From Avena insularis (taxonomy: Eukaryota; Streptophyta; Magnoliopsida; Poales; Poaceae), in assembly GCA_023614405.1 (NCBI GenBank), contig CM042693.1:338255527-338319526 (forward strand): a DNA stretch of 64,000 nt. Direction: 5' to 3'. The notes under the pieces are model-generated. The model did no database searches, was not told the origin of the DNA, and was given only the letters and a program-made list of their open reading frames with translations. The position numbers were made by a program, and so were the translations under genes. Positions 9,701-20,585 of the stretch are shown here, piece by piece (within the stretch, counting starts at the first letter, position 1; every line of letters begins with the position of its first letter).

Positions 9701-11708
9701 AATTCGCTTGCGCCCTGATCCTAGCTTAGAGAGCAGATCAGCCGCCTCGTTTTACTCCCTAGGCACATACTTGACTTTGTAGCCCAAGAAGCTCTTGGCT
9801 ATCTCGTCCACTTCGTCTCGATATGCCGCCATCATAGGGTTCCACGCATTCAGTGCCGACACTGTTGGCAACCAAGTCGGAATCTCCACAGCAAACTATG
9901 CGCTTGATGCCAATATCCTTGGCTACACGTAGTCCGTGAATGAGTGCTTCATACTCCGCCATGTTGTTTGTAGCCTCGAAGTGGATCTGCAGAACGTAGT
10001 GTAGCTTGTCTCATGTTGGTGACTGTAGCAATACACCAGCCCCTGAGCCGTTGAGCAGCTTTGATCCGTCAAAGTGCATCACCCAGTACTCTGGTTCTGG
10101 CAACGGAGTAGCGTCTGGCATCTCCGTCCAATCTGCAACAAAATCCGCCAAGGCTTGTGATTTGATAGCGTCGCGTCTCTTATAGGTGATCTCGAAGGCG
10201 ACAAGTTCAATGCCCCACTTCGCAACCCTTCCTGTAGCGTCGCTGTTATTGATAATGTCGGACAGTGGAGTCTTGCTCACCACTGTGATTGGGTGCTCCT
10301 GAAAGTAATGCCTCAGCTTCCGAGAAGCAAGGAATACTCCATAAGCTATCTTTTGCTAGTGCGGGTAACGCTGCTTAGACTCCGTCAAGACCTCGCTCAC
10401 ATAGTAAACTTGTCGTTGAACTCCGTCCTCATAGCCTGGTTCCTTCCGCTCTACCACGACGACGATGCCGATAACCCGGTTGGTTGCCGCCATGTAAATT
10501 AACAGGGGCTCTCCAGGTTCGGGTGCTGCAAGGATGGGCGCTGAGGAAAGAATCTCCTTGAGCTGCTTCAATGCTGGATCTGCTTCGTCCGTCCACGTGA
10601 ATTTGTCCGCCTTCTTCAGCAACTTGTACAGCAGCAGAGCCTTCTCTCCAAGCCGGCTGACGAACCGACTAACTGCTACAACACAACCTGTTAGTCATTG
10701 GATGTCCTTCAGGCATGTCGGACGGTTTATGTTTAAGATGGCCTTGATTTTCTCCGGGTTGACCTCGATTCCACGTTGGGAAACGATGAAGCCCAACAAT
10801 TTGCCGGCTGGAACCCCGAAGACGCACTTCTTAGGGTTAAGCATCATGTTGTATTTCCGGAGATTATCAAAGGTTTCTTTTAAGTTGGAGATTAAGTCGT
10901 TTTACTTTTTAGACATCACCGCAATATTGTCCACATAGGCGTGAACGTTCCAACCAATTTGGTCGTGAAGGCAACGTTGCATTGTCCGCTGGTAGGTAGC
11001 ACGTGCGTTTTTTCAGCCAAAGGGCATAGTGACATAGCAAAACGTGCCGTATGGGGTAGTGAACGAAGTGGCCAATTGGCCCGACTTCCTCATCTTGATC
11101 TGGTGGTATCCTGAGTATGCATCGAGAAAACACAAAAGCTCCGAGCCAGCCGTCGAGTCAATGACTTGGTCAATGTGAGGCAAAGCAAACGGATCTTTGG
11201 GACATGCTTTGTTCAAGCCGGTGTAATCAACGCACATTCTTAATTCATTGGTTCCCTTTTTGGGGACAAGTATAGGATTGGCCACCCATTGGGTGTGAAG
11301 GACTTCTCGGATAAATCTAGCCTTAAGTAACCTAGCTATCTCTTTGCCAATGGCACGTCTCTTCTCATATCCAAAGCATCGTAGAGGTTGTTTCACCGGT
11401 TTGAATTTTGGATCAACGTTTAAGCTATGCTCGGCAAGTTCCCTAGGTACACCTTTCATGTCGGCAGGTTGCCAGGCAAAGATGTCCCTATTCTCACGGA
11501 GGAACTCGACGAGCGCGCTTTCCTATTTGGGATCCAGGTTCGTCCCAATGGCGACGGTCTTGGAGGCATCGCCTACCACAAGTTCCACCGGCTTGGTCTC
11601 AATGGCGGCCTTGAACGCAGGAGCGGAGTCGGAGATCTGCTTCTTCGGCGGGCATCTACGAGTCATTGACCTTGCTCGATCTCTTTGAATTCTTGTTGTA
11701 GAGGACAA
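9701..11708 (-). pseudogene. Gypsy-1 reverse transcriptase and RNase H
   Basis: The RT-RNase H part of pol copies element RNA into DNA. It opens near 11708 and shows RT motifs in order: the primer-grip-side segment VKQPLRCFGYEKRRAIGKEI, then NPILVPKKGTNELRMCVDY, then LCFLDAYSGYHQIKM (first catalytic Asp). The catalytic box reads YVDN at 10926-10937 instead of the usual YVDD. RNase H follows with HFDGSK (about 10080), MAEYEALIHGL (9962) and CCGDSDLV. Seven in-frame stops interrupt it: 11523, 11010, 10902, 10695, 10356, 10011 and 9752. The frame is otherwise kept from 11708 to about 9860, where one frameshift leads into the integrase frame. Loss of the second Asp and the stops make it non-functional. 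Confidence 0.85.
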
Positions 11709-14700
11709 CTTGCAGCAATTGCTTCATTGATCTCGCAGTCCCTTGCCTTGGTAAAGCTTCCGGATACGGTGATGATACCGTTTGGTCCGGGTATCTTGAG
11801 TTTGTTGTAGACGAAGCATGGTTTGGCCATGAATGTGTGAAATATGTCGCGACTGAATATGACATGGTACACGCTCTTGAAGGGGACCACCTCGAAGGTC
11901 ATGCGCTCTTGGCGGTATTTATTAACATCGCCAAAGGCAACCTGAAGTGTAATGCACCCAAGGGACCGAGCCTCCTGACCAGGAACTACGCCGTGGAAGA
12001 TGGTGTTGGTCCGCCTTAGGTTTGCCTCCATCAAGTTCATCTTTTGCAGTGTATCTAGGTACATGATGTTGATGCTGCTTCCACTATCCACCATACATTT
12101 GGTGAACTCCATGCCGTCAATCAAGGGGTTGATGACCATGGCATACTGGTTCTCCGTGGGCACAAGGTCTGGGTGGTCCGTCCTGTCCCAAGTTATTGGA
12201 ACCTCCGACCAGCGCAGGTACTGGGGAACTGGGGGAGAGTGGCCATCAGGATCCTCAGAGAGGTCTTCTGTTGTCCGACGGTGGGGGTGCCAAGGAAAAG
12301 TGTGGTAGACTGGAGCCTTCTTTGCGAAGGGGTTCTTGCCCTTGTCGTCGCTCTTGGCGGCGTGCTTGGGGTCAACGTCTTCGTCCATGTCACTTGAATC
12401 CTTGGACTCCTCCTCCTTCTTCCCCTTTCCTTTGCCTCGCGGTCTGTTCTTCCGACTTCGCTTGTATCCGGACTTTGGGTCTTCCTTGAGGTCGTTGACG
12501 AACTTGCAGTGTCGATTGGTATGGGTGGCCTTGCCGTTGGCGTCGAGGTGTACGAGGCACGGCATATCGCGGTACTCCTCGTAGGTTTGGAGAATGCAGA
12601 GCGGCGCCGAGGTGGTTTCACTTCCTCGCTGCTGTCCACGACCAGCTCCCCTTCCTCGGCCACGTTGTACGCCTTCTCCTCGTACTACAAAAGTCATAGC
12701 GACCATGTCAGTAGATTGCTTTTCTTCTAGAGCGGTTTTCCGCTTTGCACTGCTGTTCCTCCGAGCTTGAGTTGGAACGGCCGTTGCCGGCAAGGAGCCA
12801 CGAGCATCGTCGTCAGCAGCTACGAACTCACTAGCCAGCTGAATCATCTGGTTCAAGTCAAGCTGGTGATTGTCTTGCAAGCGCTTCAGATTATGTCGGA
12901 GCAGTGTGCCCCTTTCCAACCCGTTGATGAAGGCGGCCATGGCGGTCTGAGCGTGCACTCCTGCGCAGGAATTCTTCATGTCCAGCCAGCGGGAGAGGTA
13001 GGCGCGAGATGTCTCGTCTTTCTCTTGCACGCACCGTTGTAGATCTCCTACGGTGCAGGGACGCTTGTATGTACCCTCAAAGTTCTTGGTGAACGCTTCT
13101 TGCATGTCCAGCCAGTTGTAGATAGATTTCTCTGGCAAGTCGTCGATCCATTGACGGGCCATGCCCGCCAACATTAATGGGAGGTACTTGACGACGACGT
13201 TGGGGTTGCCTCTGGCAATCTCCACCGCGTTGCCGTAGTCCTGCAACCATGTGGCAGGTTTGGCGGTGCCGTCATAGGGCTTGATGGTCTTGTCAATCCG
13301 GAAACCTTTGGGGTAAGTTGCGGACCTATTGCAGGTCCAAAGCAACGTGGTCCCAGGTAAGGTCCTTCCCGGGCCTCGTGGATCTTATCGATCCGCGAAC
13401 GTGCATCGTATGGCTCCGGGTTCTTCTTCTTTTTGTCAACATGGGATGGGCTGCGTGAACGACGCGGGCCTCCTCCACCATGGTGACTGCTTGGTGGTGA
13501 CGGAGGCGGAGGTGGCGGTGGGTTAGCCTTCTTGTTGTTAATCTCCTGCGAATCCTCACGCCTGTCACGGTTGCTTGTCGGACGCGGAGGGTCATGGCGT
13601 GACCTGCTCTTGTGTCCTTGGTTGCGCTCTCCGTCATGACGGGTCTGCTCCGCGTTGTCGCGGATGACGATGCCGCACTGCTTTGGTGGGGGCATATCTG
13701 TACGATGGTGAGCCTTGTAATCTTCGTGATGTCGGGGAGATCGGGGCGGTGGCGATGGGCAACGAGGTCGGGCCTTTTCTCCGTGGTCGGAGGATATGGG
13801 GATGGCATCCTTCCTGTTGCGCGCATCCCTCCGTCTTCGTTCTAATGAACCCGTCTGGGATCCGACATCAAGAGGAGATCTGTTCCTTGGCGGTTTATCG
13901 GCTAGATTGGCGGACTGGTCAGGCTCAAACCTCTGAGAGGTGGCCTTTTCCTCCTGCTTCACCGCCTTGGCCACTAGGTCATAGACCTGTTCCACTGCCT
14001 CAGGCGATCTATCCTGCTCTAGAAGGGTCTTGGCGACGACAAGGTTAAGGAGTGGGGTGGGCATCACACCTTGCCTTCCTTGTCAATGTATGGTTTGGCA
14101 CGTAGCCGACGAGGAGCCCATCCTAGGTTGCGTACACCAGGATCGTTGATGACGCGAGCGGAGCTTTCTTAGCTTTCACGCTGCGGAAAGTCTTGTACTC
14201 GGCCTCCATTGCTCTAGCTTTCTCTATGGACTTCTGCGTGTTGACCAGATCTCGATCTAGTTGAGCGCCTTGCTCCGCGATGGCCTGCGCTTCCTCCAGC
14301 AACTGTTGGCGCTTCTCGTCAAGCTGGGTCACATTCCGGATATGAGAAACGGTTAGTGGCTCGACTAGGAGATTGTCGTACATCACTCTATCAGCTGGAG
14401 TAACTTGGGCTGCTGCCGACGTAGATGCTGGAGGGGGCAAGTTTGCGGTGTTGTTGTTGCTCGGGCCGGTGCCTAGTTCCTGCGGCTGCTGCACTGGGTT
14501 AGGCGGAGGAGGCATGACTTTTGCACGATCATCGTCAGCAGCAATAAGTGGCCCCTTCCCCTTTTCCAGCGCTGTAGGCGGAGCTCGTCCGGGTTGATCT
14601 TCATCCATCGCCGTCCCGATGGTGACGAACACCTCTCGGGACGTGACGGCATTGTTGGCTTGCTCGTCGCGCGTGTACTCCTCCTCCATCTCGTACATGG

Positions 14701-14767
14701 CAGAGTCTAGTTCCTCTGGACTAAAATCTATCTCCTCTAAATCTGCACTGAAGTCAGCATAAAGCAT
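11663..14767 (-). pseudogene. Gypsy-1 gag-protease
   Basis: Gag builds the virus-like particle and the protease matures the polyprotein. The minus-strand start at 14767 (MLYADFSADLEEIDF) leads an acidic N-terminus, then a predicted coiled coil (LDEKRQQLLEEAQAIAEQG). A basic, low-complexity region (R/H/P-rich, 14067-13330) is read in a shifted frame. The retrotransposon Gag core lies at about 13300-12797 (YLPLMLAGMARQWIDDLP ... GLERGTLLRH). A knuckle-like C/H cluster (about 12540-12480) follows, then the aspartic protease with MVDSGSSINIMYLDTL, catalytic Asp codon at about 12086-12088. The N-terminal and the core/protease parts are in the same frame, so the two frameshifts (about 14070 and 13320) compensate for each other. 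A TAG at 14123-14125 also interrupts. The segment 13345-11663 alone is a 560-residue open frame. Confidence 0.8.
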
Positions 14768-15470
14768 GACAATGACAGATTCGGAGGGTGCCAGGACTTC
14801 CTCGATGACGGGCGGTGGAGGTGCAACGCCAGTGGCGATGACTGAGGTGGCGGTGCTGCTGCGGCGATGGCGGCCGGGCGGTGGTGAGTGGCTGGATCGG
14901 AGGGCTCGTCACGAGCCAAGCCTGTCCCCGAGCTGCCGCTTCGGCCTCCGCGTAGTTGTTGATGGTGTTCACCATGCCTTCGAAGGTAAGGCGTCCTGAC
15001 GCCTGCTGCCGTCTTAGAGAATGTCGGCGAAGCGTGCCATGGTCCAGTCCTTCCACAAAGTGATACATAGCATCCTCATTGGGGTAGTGGGCCAGATCGG
15101 CTCGTATACGGAGCCACCTGGCCAGGTAGTCACGGGGGTTTTCGCCCTCTCTCTGAACGCAGCGCGCCAGATCGAAGATGGTAACCATGCCGACGAACTT
15201 GGATCTCTTACATCCTGACGACCTTGAAGCCGGGTGGATTTGCAGCGATCTTCCACCTTCATATCCTTCGAGGCGGTTTGGGTGGGTCTTGAATTTTTCG
15301 ATCTTTGAAGCAAACTCCAAGGAGAGATCCGACATTGATCCTTCCACAAGCGTATCCTGCCCGTCAGGCGGTCCGTGCGGGTCTTGATGCTCCTCGACTC
15401 CCATGGAACTAGTGCCGAGTCGGTTTTGCGAATGAAGAGGTGGATGTCTCCGATGGGAACGATTGAACAC
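14754..15470 (-). pseudogene. Extra, truncated Gag-like segment upstream of gag in Gypsy-1
   Basis: A 238-residue open frame lies between the primer-binding site and the main gag. Residues 104-182 (15161-14925; CVQREGENPRDYLARWLRI ... GLDHGTLRRH) match the second half of the Gag core. The element's own gag has the homologous CVQEKDETSRAYLSRWL ... GLERGTLLRH at 13033-12797. The first half of the core is missing: the frame runs from an N-terminal leader almost directly into VTIFDLARC. The element therefore has two divergent Gag-derived segments in tandem. Possible origins are recombination between two families, or an extra ORF1 as known in some Tat/Ogre elements, here of Gag origin. Function is unknown. 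Confidence 0.65.
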
Positions 15471-15612
15471 TGCGTAGAGTTCGTCTTTGCGGGATCGAAC
15501 TTCGTCGGGAGGACGATCGGAACGTTGCGGAGAAGAGAACGCGACCGATAGCTACGGTTTCGCCGATTCGCGAGATCTTGGTCCTCGCCCGCTGAAGAGC
15601 CTGAAGCGCCTC

Positions 15613-15634
15613 TTGCCCCACGGGGGGCGCCAAC
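15613..15634 (-). other. Gypsy-1 primer-binding site
   Basis: Immediately inside the 5' LTR the minus strand reads GTTGGCGCCCCCCGTGGGGC. A TGGCGCC start next to the LTR edge is the form expected for a tRNA-complementary primer-binding site. I do not name the tRNA, because the match cannot be scored here. Gypsy-2 has a recognisably related site (34796-34817). Confidence 0.75.
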
Positions 15635-16151
15635 TGTCGTGGTAGTGACGGCGGAAATGCGCCATGGAGGGTCCTCACTGCGTGTTTAGAGATGTGGGGT
15701 AAGGCGGACGGTTGGCCAGTGCGAAGTAACACAGCTTACCAGTTCGAGATCCTAGCAGTGGCGAATCCTACTTTATAAATCACTATATATGTCACATGAT
15801 TCTGAAAGTGGGATTCACATGCTGAGAGTGACTAGAAAAGTCTAAGTTATCGTGCCCTAAAAGGCTCCCATAGGCCCGGCTTATATAGTCGTCAGGTCCT
15901 AAGGTTCTGAGGAAAAGTCTAGACAGATTCTGAGAGTTCTACACCGTCTATTACTAGTCTTGTGTATCTTGCACTCCAGGCTCAAAGATGCAGTGGTGAT
16001 TGCTGTAGCCTTCCTTTATCAAGCATGGGCATCCTGCGGATCCACCTAGCCAGGCGCCCAGGCCGTAGTCCATGCTACCGAGCTATGGGCCACCCTAGTT
16101 AGTCGGATAAGAGACATGCTATGAGGATACCCATATAGCATATCCCCAACA
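15635..16151 (-). repeat. Gypsy-1 5' LTR
   Basis: This is the partner of 3035-3572. On the minus strand it starts TGTTGGGGATATGCTATAT at 16151 and ends CCACGACA at 15635, next to the primer-binding site. A minus-strand TATATAA box is at 15881-15887 and would drive the gag-pol transcript. It is 517 bp against 538 bp for the 3' copy, the difference coming from several small deletions. Confidence 0.85.
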
Positions 16152-17543
16152 AACATGGTGTTATGCATCCCAATAATGTTAAGTTTCCTCGTTTTATGTT
16201 GAAAGCTTTGAAGTTGCATATGTTTTGTCTTCCTATGCTAGTGGATTTTTGTTTCAACAATTCGTTTTATCATGATACCCCCATGCATAGGAAGTGGGTT
16301 AAACTCAAGTGTGTTGGTTATTTGCTTCTTGATGCTCTCTTTCACTTCAAATATATATCCTATGTGAGCATCTTTGAAAGTTTCAAGCCTAACTTAAAGG
16401 CATTAAAGAAAAGTACTTGTTGGGAGATAACCCAAGAGTTTTGTAGAGTCTTGGAAGTTATTACCTCAATAATAACCGATCCTTATCCTTTTTGTTTTGG
16501 TGTCAAGATTCAACTACTTTTGTGAAGTAGAGGAGTTGTGAAAAGTGGTTGTCCTGAGACAGATTTTCGTGTTGTATTGTAAAAATTCGTGAGGAAGCTC
16601 AGTACTTCGGATGGAGCTACATTTTCCTGAGCTTGTTCTCCAAGTTTTTACCCAACTTTCATCAGTTCTGCACTTTTTGATTTGATCAACAGAAGGTTTT
16701 AGAAAAAATCAATCTTTACTGCTGGTCTGTTTTGACAAATTTCTTGCTTGCGTCATTTGCATTTGCATCTTCTTGAATCTTTTGTTTGATGGGTTTTCAG
16801 TTGAAATTATTAGTGTAACCAAGGTTTATTGTTTTCTTACACTAATGTTGTCATTGAGTTTGTGCAAGGGTTTTGTATGAAGGAAATTTTCAGGAGAAGG
16901 AGAAAAATCTATAGAGTTCGTCTTTGAATAAGTAAAAGTGGTGAAAGCAGAAGGTTAGTGAAAAGCCAATCTTTTTATATTTTGATGTTTTTATCGTAAG
17001 GAATACTACGAGGCGGAAAAGAGGAGAACCGAAGTCAGGGGTGGAAAAACCCACCCCATGCGTGAGCCCGACTGGCCGCGCCTGGAGGGTGCCACCCTCG
17101 AACTCCGTCTCCATCTCGTTCTGTCACTACCTTCCTTATACCTTGAAACCCGTAATATATAACCCCGGATCCCCGAGGTTCGTGCATCATGTTCTCGTCG
17201 TGTTCACCCACACAACACTCACAAACACCAAAGAAGAGTACTCATCTATTTAGGCGGCACTTAAGAGTCGCATGTGTCCTCGAGAACATTTGCTCCTTAT
17301 AAGTATTTCCTTTGGCTTGTCCTTTGCTAAGAAAAGGATTGGGCCACTTGATCGTTGTTCGTTGTCTTTATTACTTGCTCCTTGTTGTGTTGCCTTATCC
17401 TTAAAACCACTAAAAATCCGTTTTTCTAAGTATTCAGGATTTCTGCTCCATACCACTATTCAGCACCTTCTGCTCCTCGTTGGGATCGACACTCCTATTT
17501 ATTGAAAGTACTATGATACATCCCCTATACTTGTGGGTCGTCA
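16152..17543 (+). mobile_element. 3' end and LTR of an Athila-like Gypsy element
   Basis: Right after Gypsy-1 the plus strand shows the 3' internal region seen in Athila-type grass elements: 'cataggaagtgggttaaact', then 'cttgttgggagataaccca' at about 16416. An LTR-like stretch follows and ends with 'tactatgatacatcccctat' and 'acttgtgggtcgtca' at 17543. The very next bases are Copia pol, so this LTR end marks an insertion into the Copia element. The matching 5' LTR and pol are not in the window. The 120-residue open frame at 16163-16525 is probably a chance frame in this 3' region. Confidence 0.6.
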
Positions 17544-18767
17544 TTCCCCAATGGAGACATTGATGAAGAGTTGTATATGGTACAACCAAAGGTTTTATGG
17601 ATCCTAAAGATGCTAACAAGGTATGCAAACTTCAGCAGTCCATTTATGGATTGAAGCAAGCATCCCGAAGTTGGAATCATTGTTTTGATAAGGTAATCAA
17701 AAGTTTTGGTTTTATACAAACTTATGGAGAAGCTTGTATTTACAAGAAAGTGAGTGGGAGCTCTGTATCATTCCTAGTACTATATGTAATGCGACATATT
17801 GTTGATTGGGAATGATATAAATCTTCTTAAAAGTGTCAAAGATAATTTGAATAATAGTTTTCAATGAAGGATCTTGGCGAAGCTGCTTACATATTAGGCA
17901 CAAAGATTTATAGAGATAGATCAAGGTAGCCTAATATCATTGTCTATAAGTACATATTTGGACAAAGTTCTAAAGAGGTTTGGAATGAAAGATAGCAAGA
18001 AAGTGTTCTTGCCCATGTTGCCTAATATGACATTGAGTAAAACTCAAAGTCCTGCTATGGCAAAATATAGAGATAGAATGAGTAAGACTCCCTATGCCTC
18101 AGCCATAGGATCTATCATGTATGGCATGCTATGTACTAGACCCGACATTGCATATCTTTGTTAATTTAACTAGCGAGATATCAAAAGTGATCTAGGAATT
18201 GGATCATTGAATGATCAAAACATCCTTAAGTACTTGAGAAGAACTAAGGATATGGTTCTTTCTTATGGAGGTGATGAACAGCTCGTTGTTAATGGTTATA
18301 CCAATGCTAGTTGGAAGACCGATCCGGATGATTCTAAATCTCAATGGATCGTATTTACTTTGAATATGGTGCAGTGATGCTGGAGGAGTGCAAAGCAAAG
18401 TGTTGTGGCGAGATCTTCAAGCCGAATCGGAATACATAGCATTTGCTTCGGAGGCTTCACAGAGGCGATATGGATGAAGGAGTTCATTACAGAGCTCGGT
18501 GTGGTTCCTAGTGCACTGGACCCAATGTCTATCTACTATGATAACATGGGCGCCATTGCCAATGCACAAGAACCAAGGTCACACAAGAAGCCGAAGAATA
18601 TCAAGTTGTATTTTCACACTATTCTAGAGCATGTCCAAGATGGTGACATAAAGATTTGCAAAGTACACACAAATCTGAATGTGGTGGATCCGTTGACTAA
18701 ACCTCCCCCAAGGGCAAAACATGACCAGCACAAAACCGCCATGGGTGTTCGATATATTACCATGTAA
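17544..18767 (+). pseudogene. BARE/Angela-like Copia pol remnant (RT-RNase H)
   Basis: The plus strand encodes, with several frameshifts, the end of a Ty1/Copia polyprotein. It starts inside RT (NGDIDEELYMVQP, then KVCKLQQSIYGLKQASRSWN). It continues through a damaged YVDD box (after LVLYV at about 17788 the frame is lost) and FGMKDSKKVFLPMLPNM, SKTPYASAIGSIMYGMLCTR. RNase H follows with MWMKE-like and IYYDNMGAIANAQEPRSHKK and ends RYITM at 18767. Gag, protease, integrase and the first half of RT are missing, because the Athila-like LTR interrupts at 17543. Confidence 0.85.
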
Positions 18768-18788
18768 TCTAGATTAGTTGACTCTAGT

Positions 18789-18801
18789 GCAAGTGTGAGA
18801 C
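18789..18801 (+). other. Copia polypurine tract
   Basis: The sequence gcaagtgtgagac directly precedes the LTR start. The BARE/Angela family normally carries 'caagtgggagac' here, so this copy has one change that interrupts the purine run. Confidence 0.6.
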
Positions 18802-20585
18802 TATTGGAGATATGCCCTAGAGGCAATAATAAAAGTAGTTATTATTATATCTTTGTGTTTATGATAAATGTTTACATTCATGCTATAATAGTAATGCGAA
18901 GACACTAATACTTGTGTCATTTGTAAACTTATTAGGTCCTAGTAAAGCCTCTTTATAATACTAGCTTGTTGGTTGATAGATGATCATGGTTTCCTGATCA
19001 TGAACATTGAGATGTTATTAACAACAAGACCCTATGATTAGAGAATGGTGTGATGGACATACTCCCTATAGATAAGTGTAGCATAAAGATCAAGTCATTT
19101 CATTAGTTTGTTTGCTATAAGCTTTCTGATACATAGTAACCTAATTCCTTTGACCATGAGATCATGCTAATTACCATCATCGGATGGATGCTTTGATGAC
19201 ATCAAACACCACTTCATGACTTGGGTGGTTATAAAAGGTGGCATTGAGTGTTGGAAAGTATGTGTTGAGGAACATGGATCAAGAGGGATTTGTCCATCCA
19301 TATTACATATAGATATACTACGGGTCCTCTCGGTGGAATTTCATCAATTATCTTGCAAGCATGTGACTGGTTCACAAGGGACCACATATCACGAGCGAAA
19401 AGAGTACTTATCGGTAGCGATGTGGAACTATGTATCGCAGAATACCAAGCGATCAAACCTCGGATAAGTAAAATATTGCGAGACAAAGGGAAATTGATAT
19501 CGTATGTAAATGGTTCATTTGATCACAATAATAGTAGAAATATATAGGAGCCATATGAATTTCCAGATTCCTCTATTGGTTTATTGATCGAAGAAGAGTC
19601 TAGGTCATATGCGCATAATTCACGAGCGGTAGGGAGACACAATTAAGTTCGATGTTGTTTAGTAGATATGGAATGTAAGTAGGAAGACCGAATGTTATTC
19701 GGAGCCTCGTATGGGATCCGGGATATCACGAGGAGATCCGGATGGTCTGGAGAATAATATTCATATAAGTAAAGTCCAATTCCGGAGTTAGGAATGATTA
19801 GGTGTTTTCACCAGAATGATCTAGAAGGTTCACCGGACCGGAAGGGGAAGGGTACATGAATGTGTCATGACTATGTGGAATGATTGCATCATGTCCTAGG
19901 TCACTTGGTTGGGCGTTTGAAAGAAAGAAATTAAAGTCTGAAATTGAAAGTCAAAGGCAAGTTTGAAAAGTCAATGGAACAATGTTTAAATGTGGTGAAG
20001 GGAGGAGAGAATCCTCCACTCCCTCCACCAGCGCCTAACAGGAGAGGGAGTTGGGGAAGGATTCAAACTCCCTCCTTAGCTAACCCTCCTTCACATAAAT
20101 ATGGGGAGGGTGCCCCCAAGACAACAACCAACCCAACCACAACCGCCGCCTCTGCAGCTGCCACACCAAGTCGCCGTGCGCCCTAGTCGTCGACAACCAC
20201 CTCCTCCTCTCTGAATTCTAAAAACTAGACATCGGGGAACCCTACTACTCCACCATAACCTGCTCCGGCTTAAGGCGAAGCCCTGTGGGATTTCCCCTCT
20301 AACTCCGACACCACGTGATCGTGCTGCCGGAATCGCGAGGAAGGTCTTCATCGAGTGCCGAACGTGTGACATTGCGGGGCGTTCTTTGGAACTGCAGTGC
20401 GAAGGATCTTCTTGGCGATCTTGAGATCGGCAAGTGAAACGACTACATCACCCGAGAATCTGCTCTCATTAACCTCTTTGGAAGCTTGGTGAGTACTCTA
20501 ATCAACTTCGTTGCTACAGTCTAGTAGATAGATCTTGGCTTGTGTGTGTTTCATGCGGTAGAATTTTTTGTTTTCCATACTGTTA
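18802..20585 (+). repeat. BARE/Angela-like Copia 3' LTR
   Basis: Starts TATTGGAGATATGCCCTAGAG (family consensus TGTTGG...), followed by 'gcaataataaaagtagttat', a hallmark of this Copia group. The left edge is precise. The right edge is an estimate: the LTR's usual terminal part is seen to about 'ttttccatactgttaac', then clearly different sequence begins. The length of about 1.8 kb fits the family. Confidence 0.75.

Larger units (their letters stand above)
3035..16151 (-). mobile_element. Gypsy-1: two-LTR Ty3/Gypsy retrotransposon, Tat-like, with antisense extra gene
   Basis: Two related LTRs in direct orientation (3035-3572 and 15635-16151) bound a 13.1-kb unit. Read on the minus strand the order is 5' LTR, primer-binding site, an extra Gag-like segment, gag-protease, RT-RNase H, integrase, then a gene on the opposite strand, then a polypurine tract and the 3' LTR. 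Integrase after RNase H defines Ty3/Gypsy. The non-retroviral antisense gene between pol and the 3' LTR is typical of large Tat-lineage elements of grasses. The element is not intact: pol has nine in-frame stops and at least one frameshift, and the two LTRs differ by many substitutions and indels, so the insertion is not recent. The five bases outside the two ends (gcgac and aacat) do not match. Confidence 0.85.

Noticed and set aside
12193..12663. 156-residue alternative minus-strand frame inside gag
   Set aside because: It overlaps the 560-residue gag-protease frame, and its Arg/Ser/Pro/Thr-rich content is what a shifted reading of that region gives.
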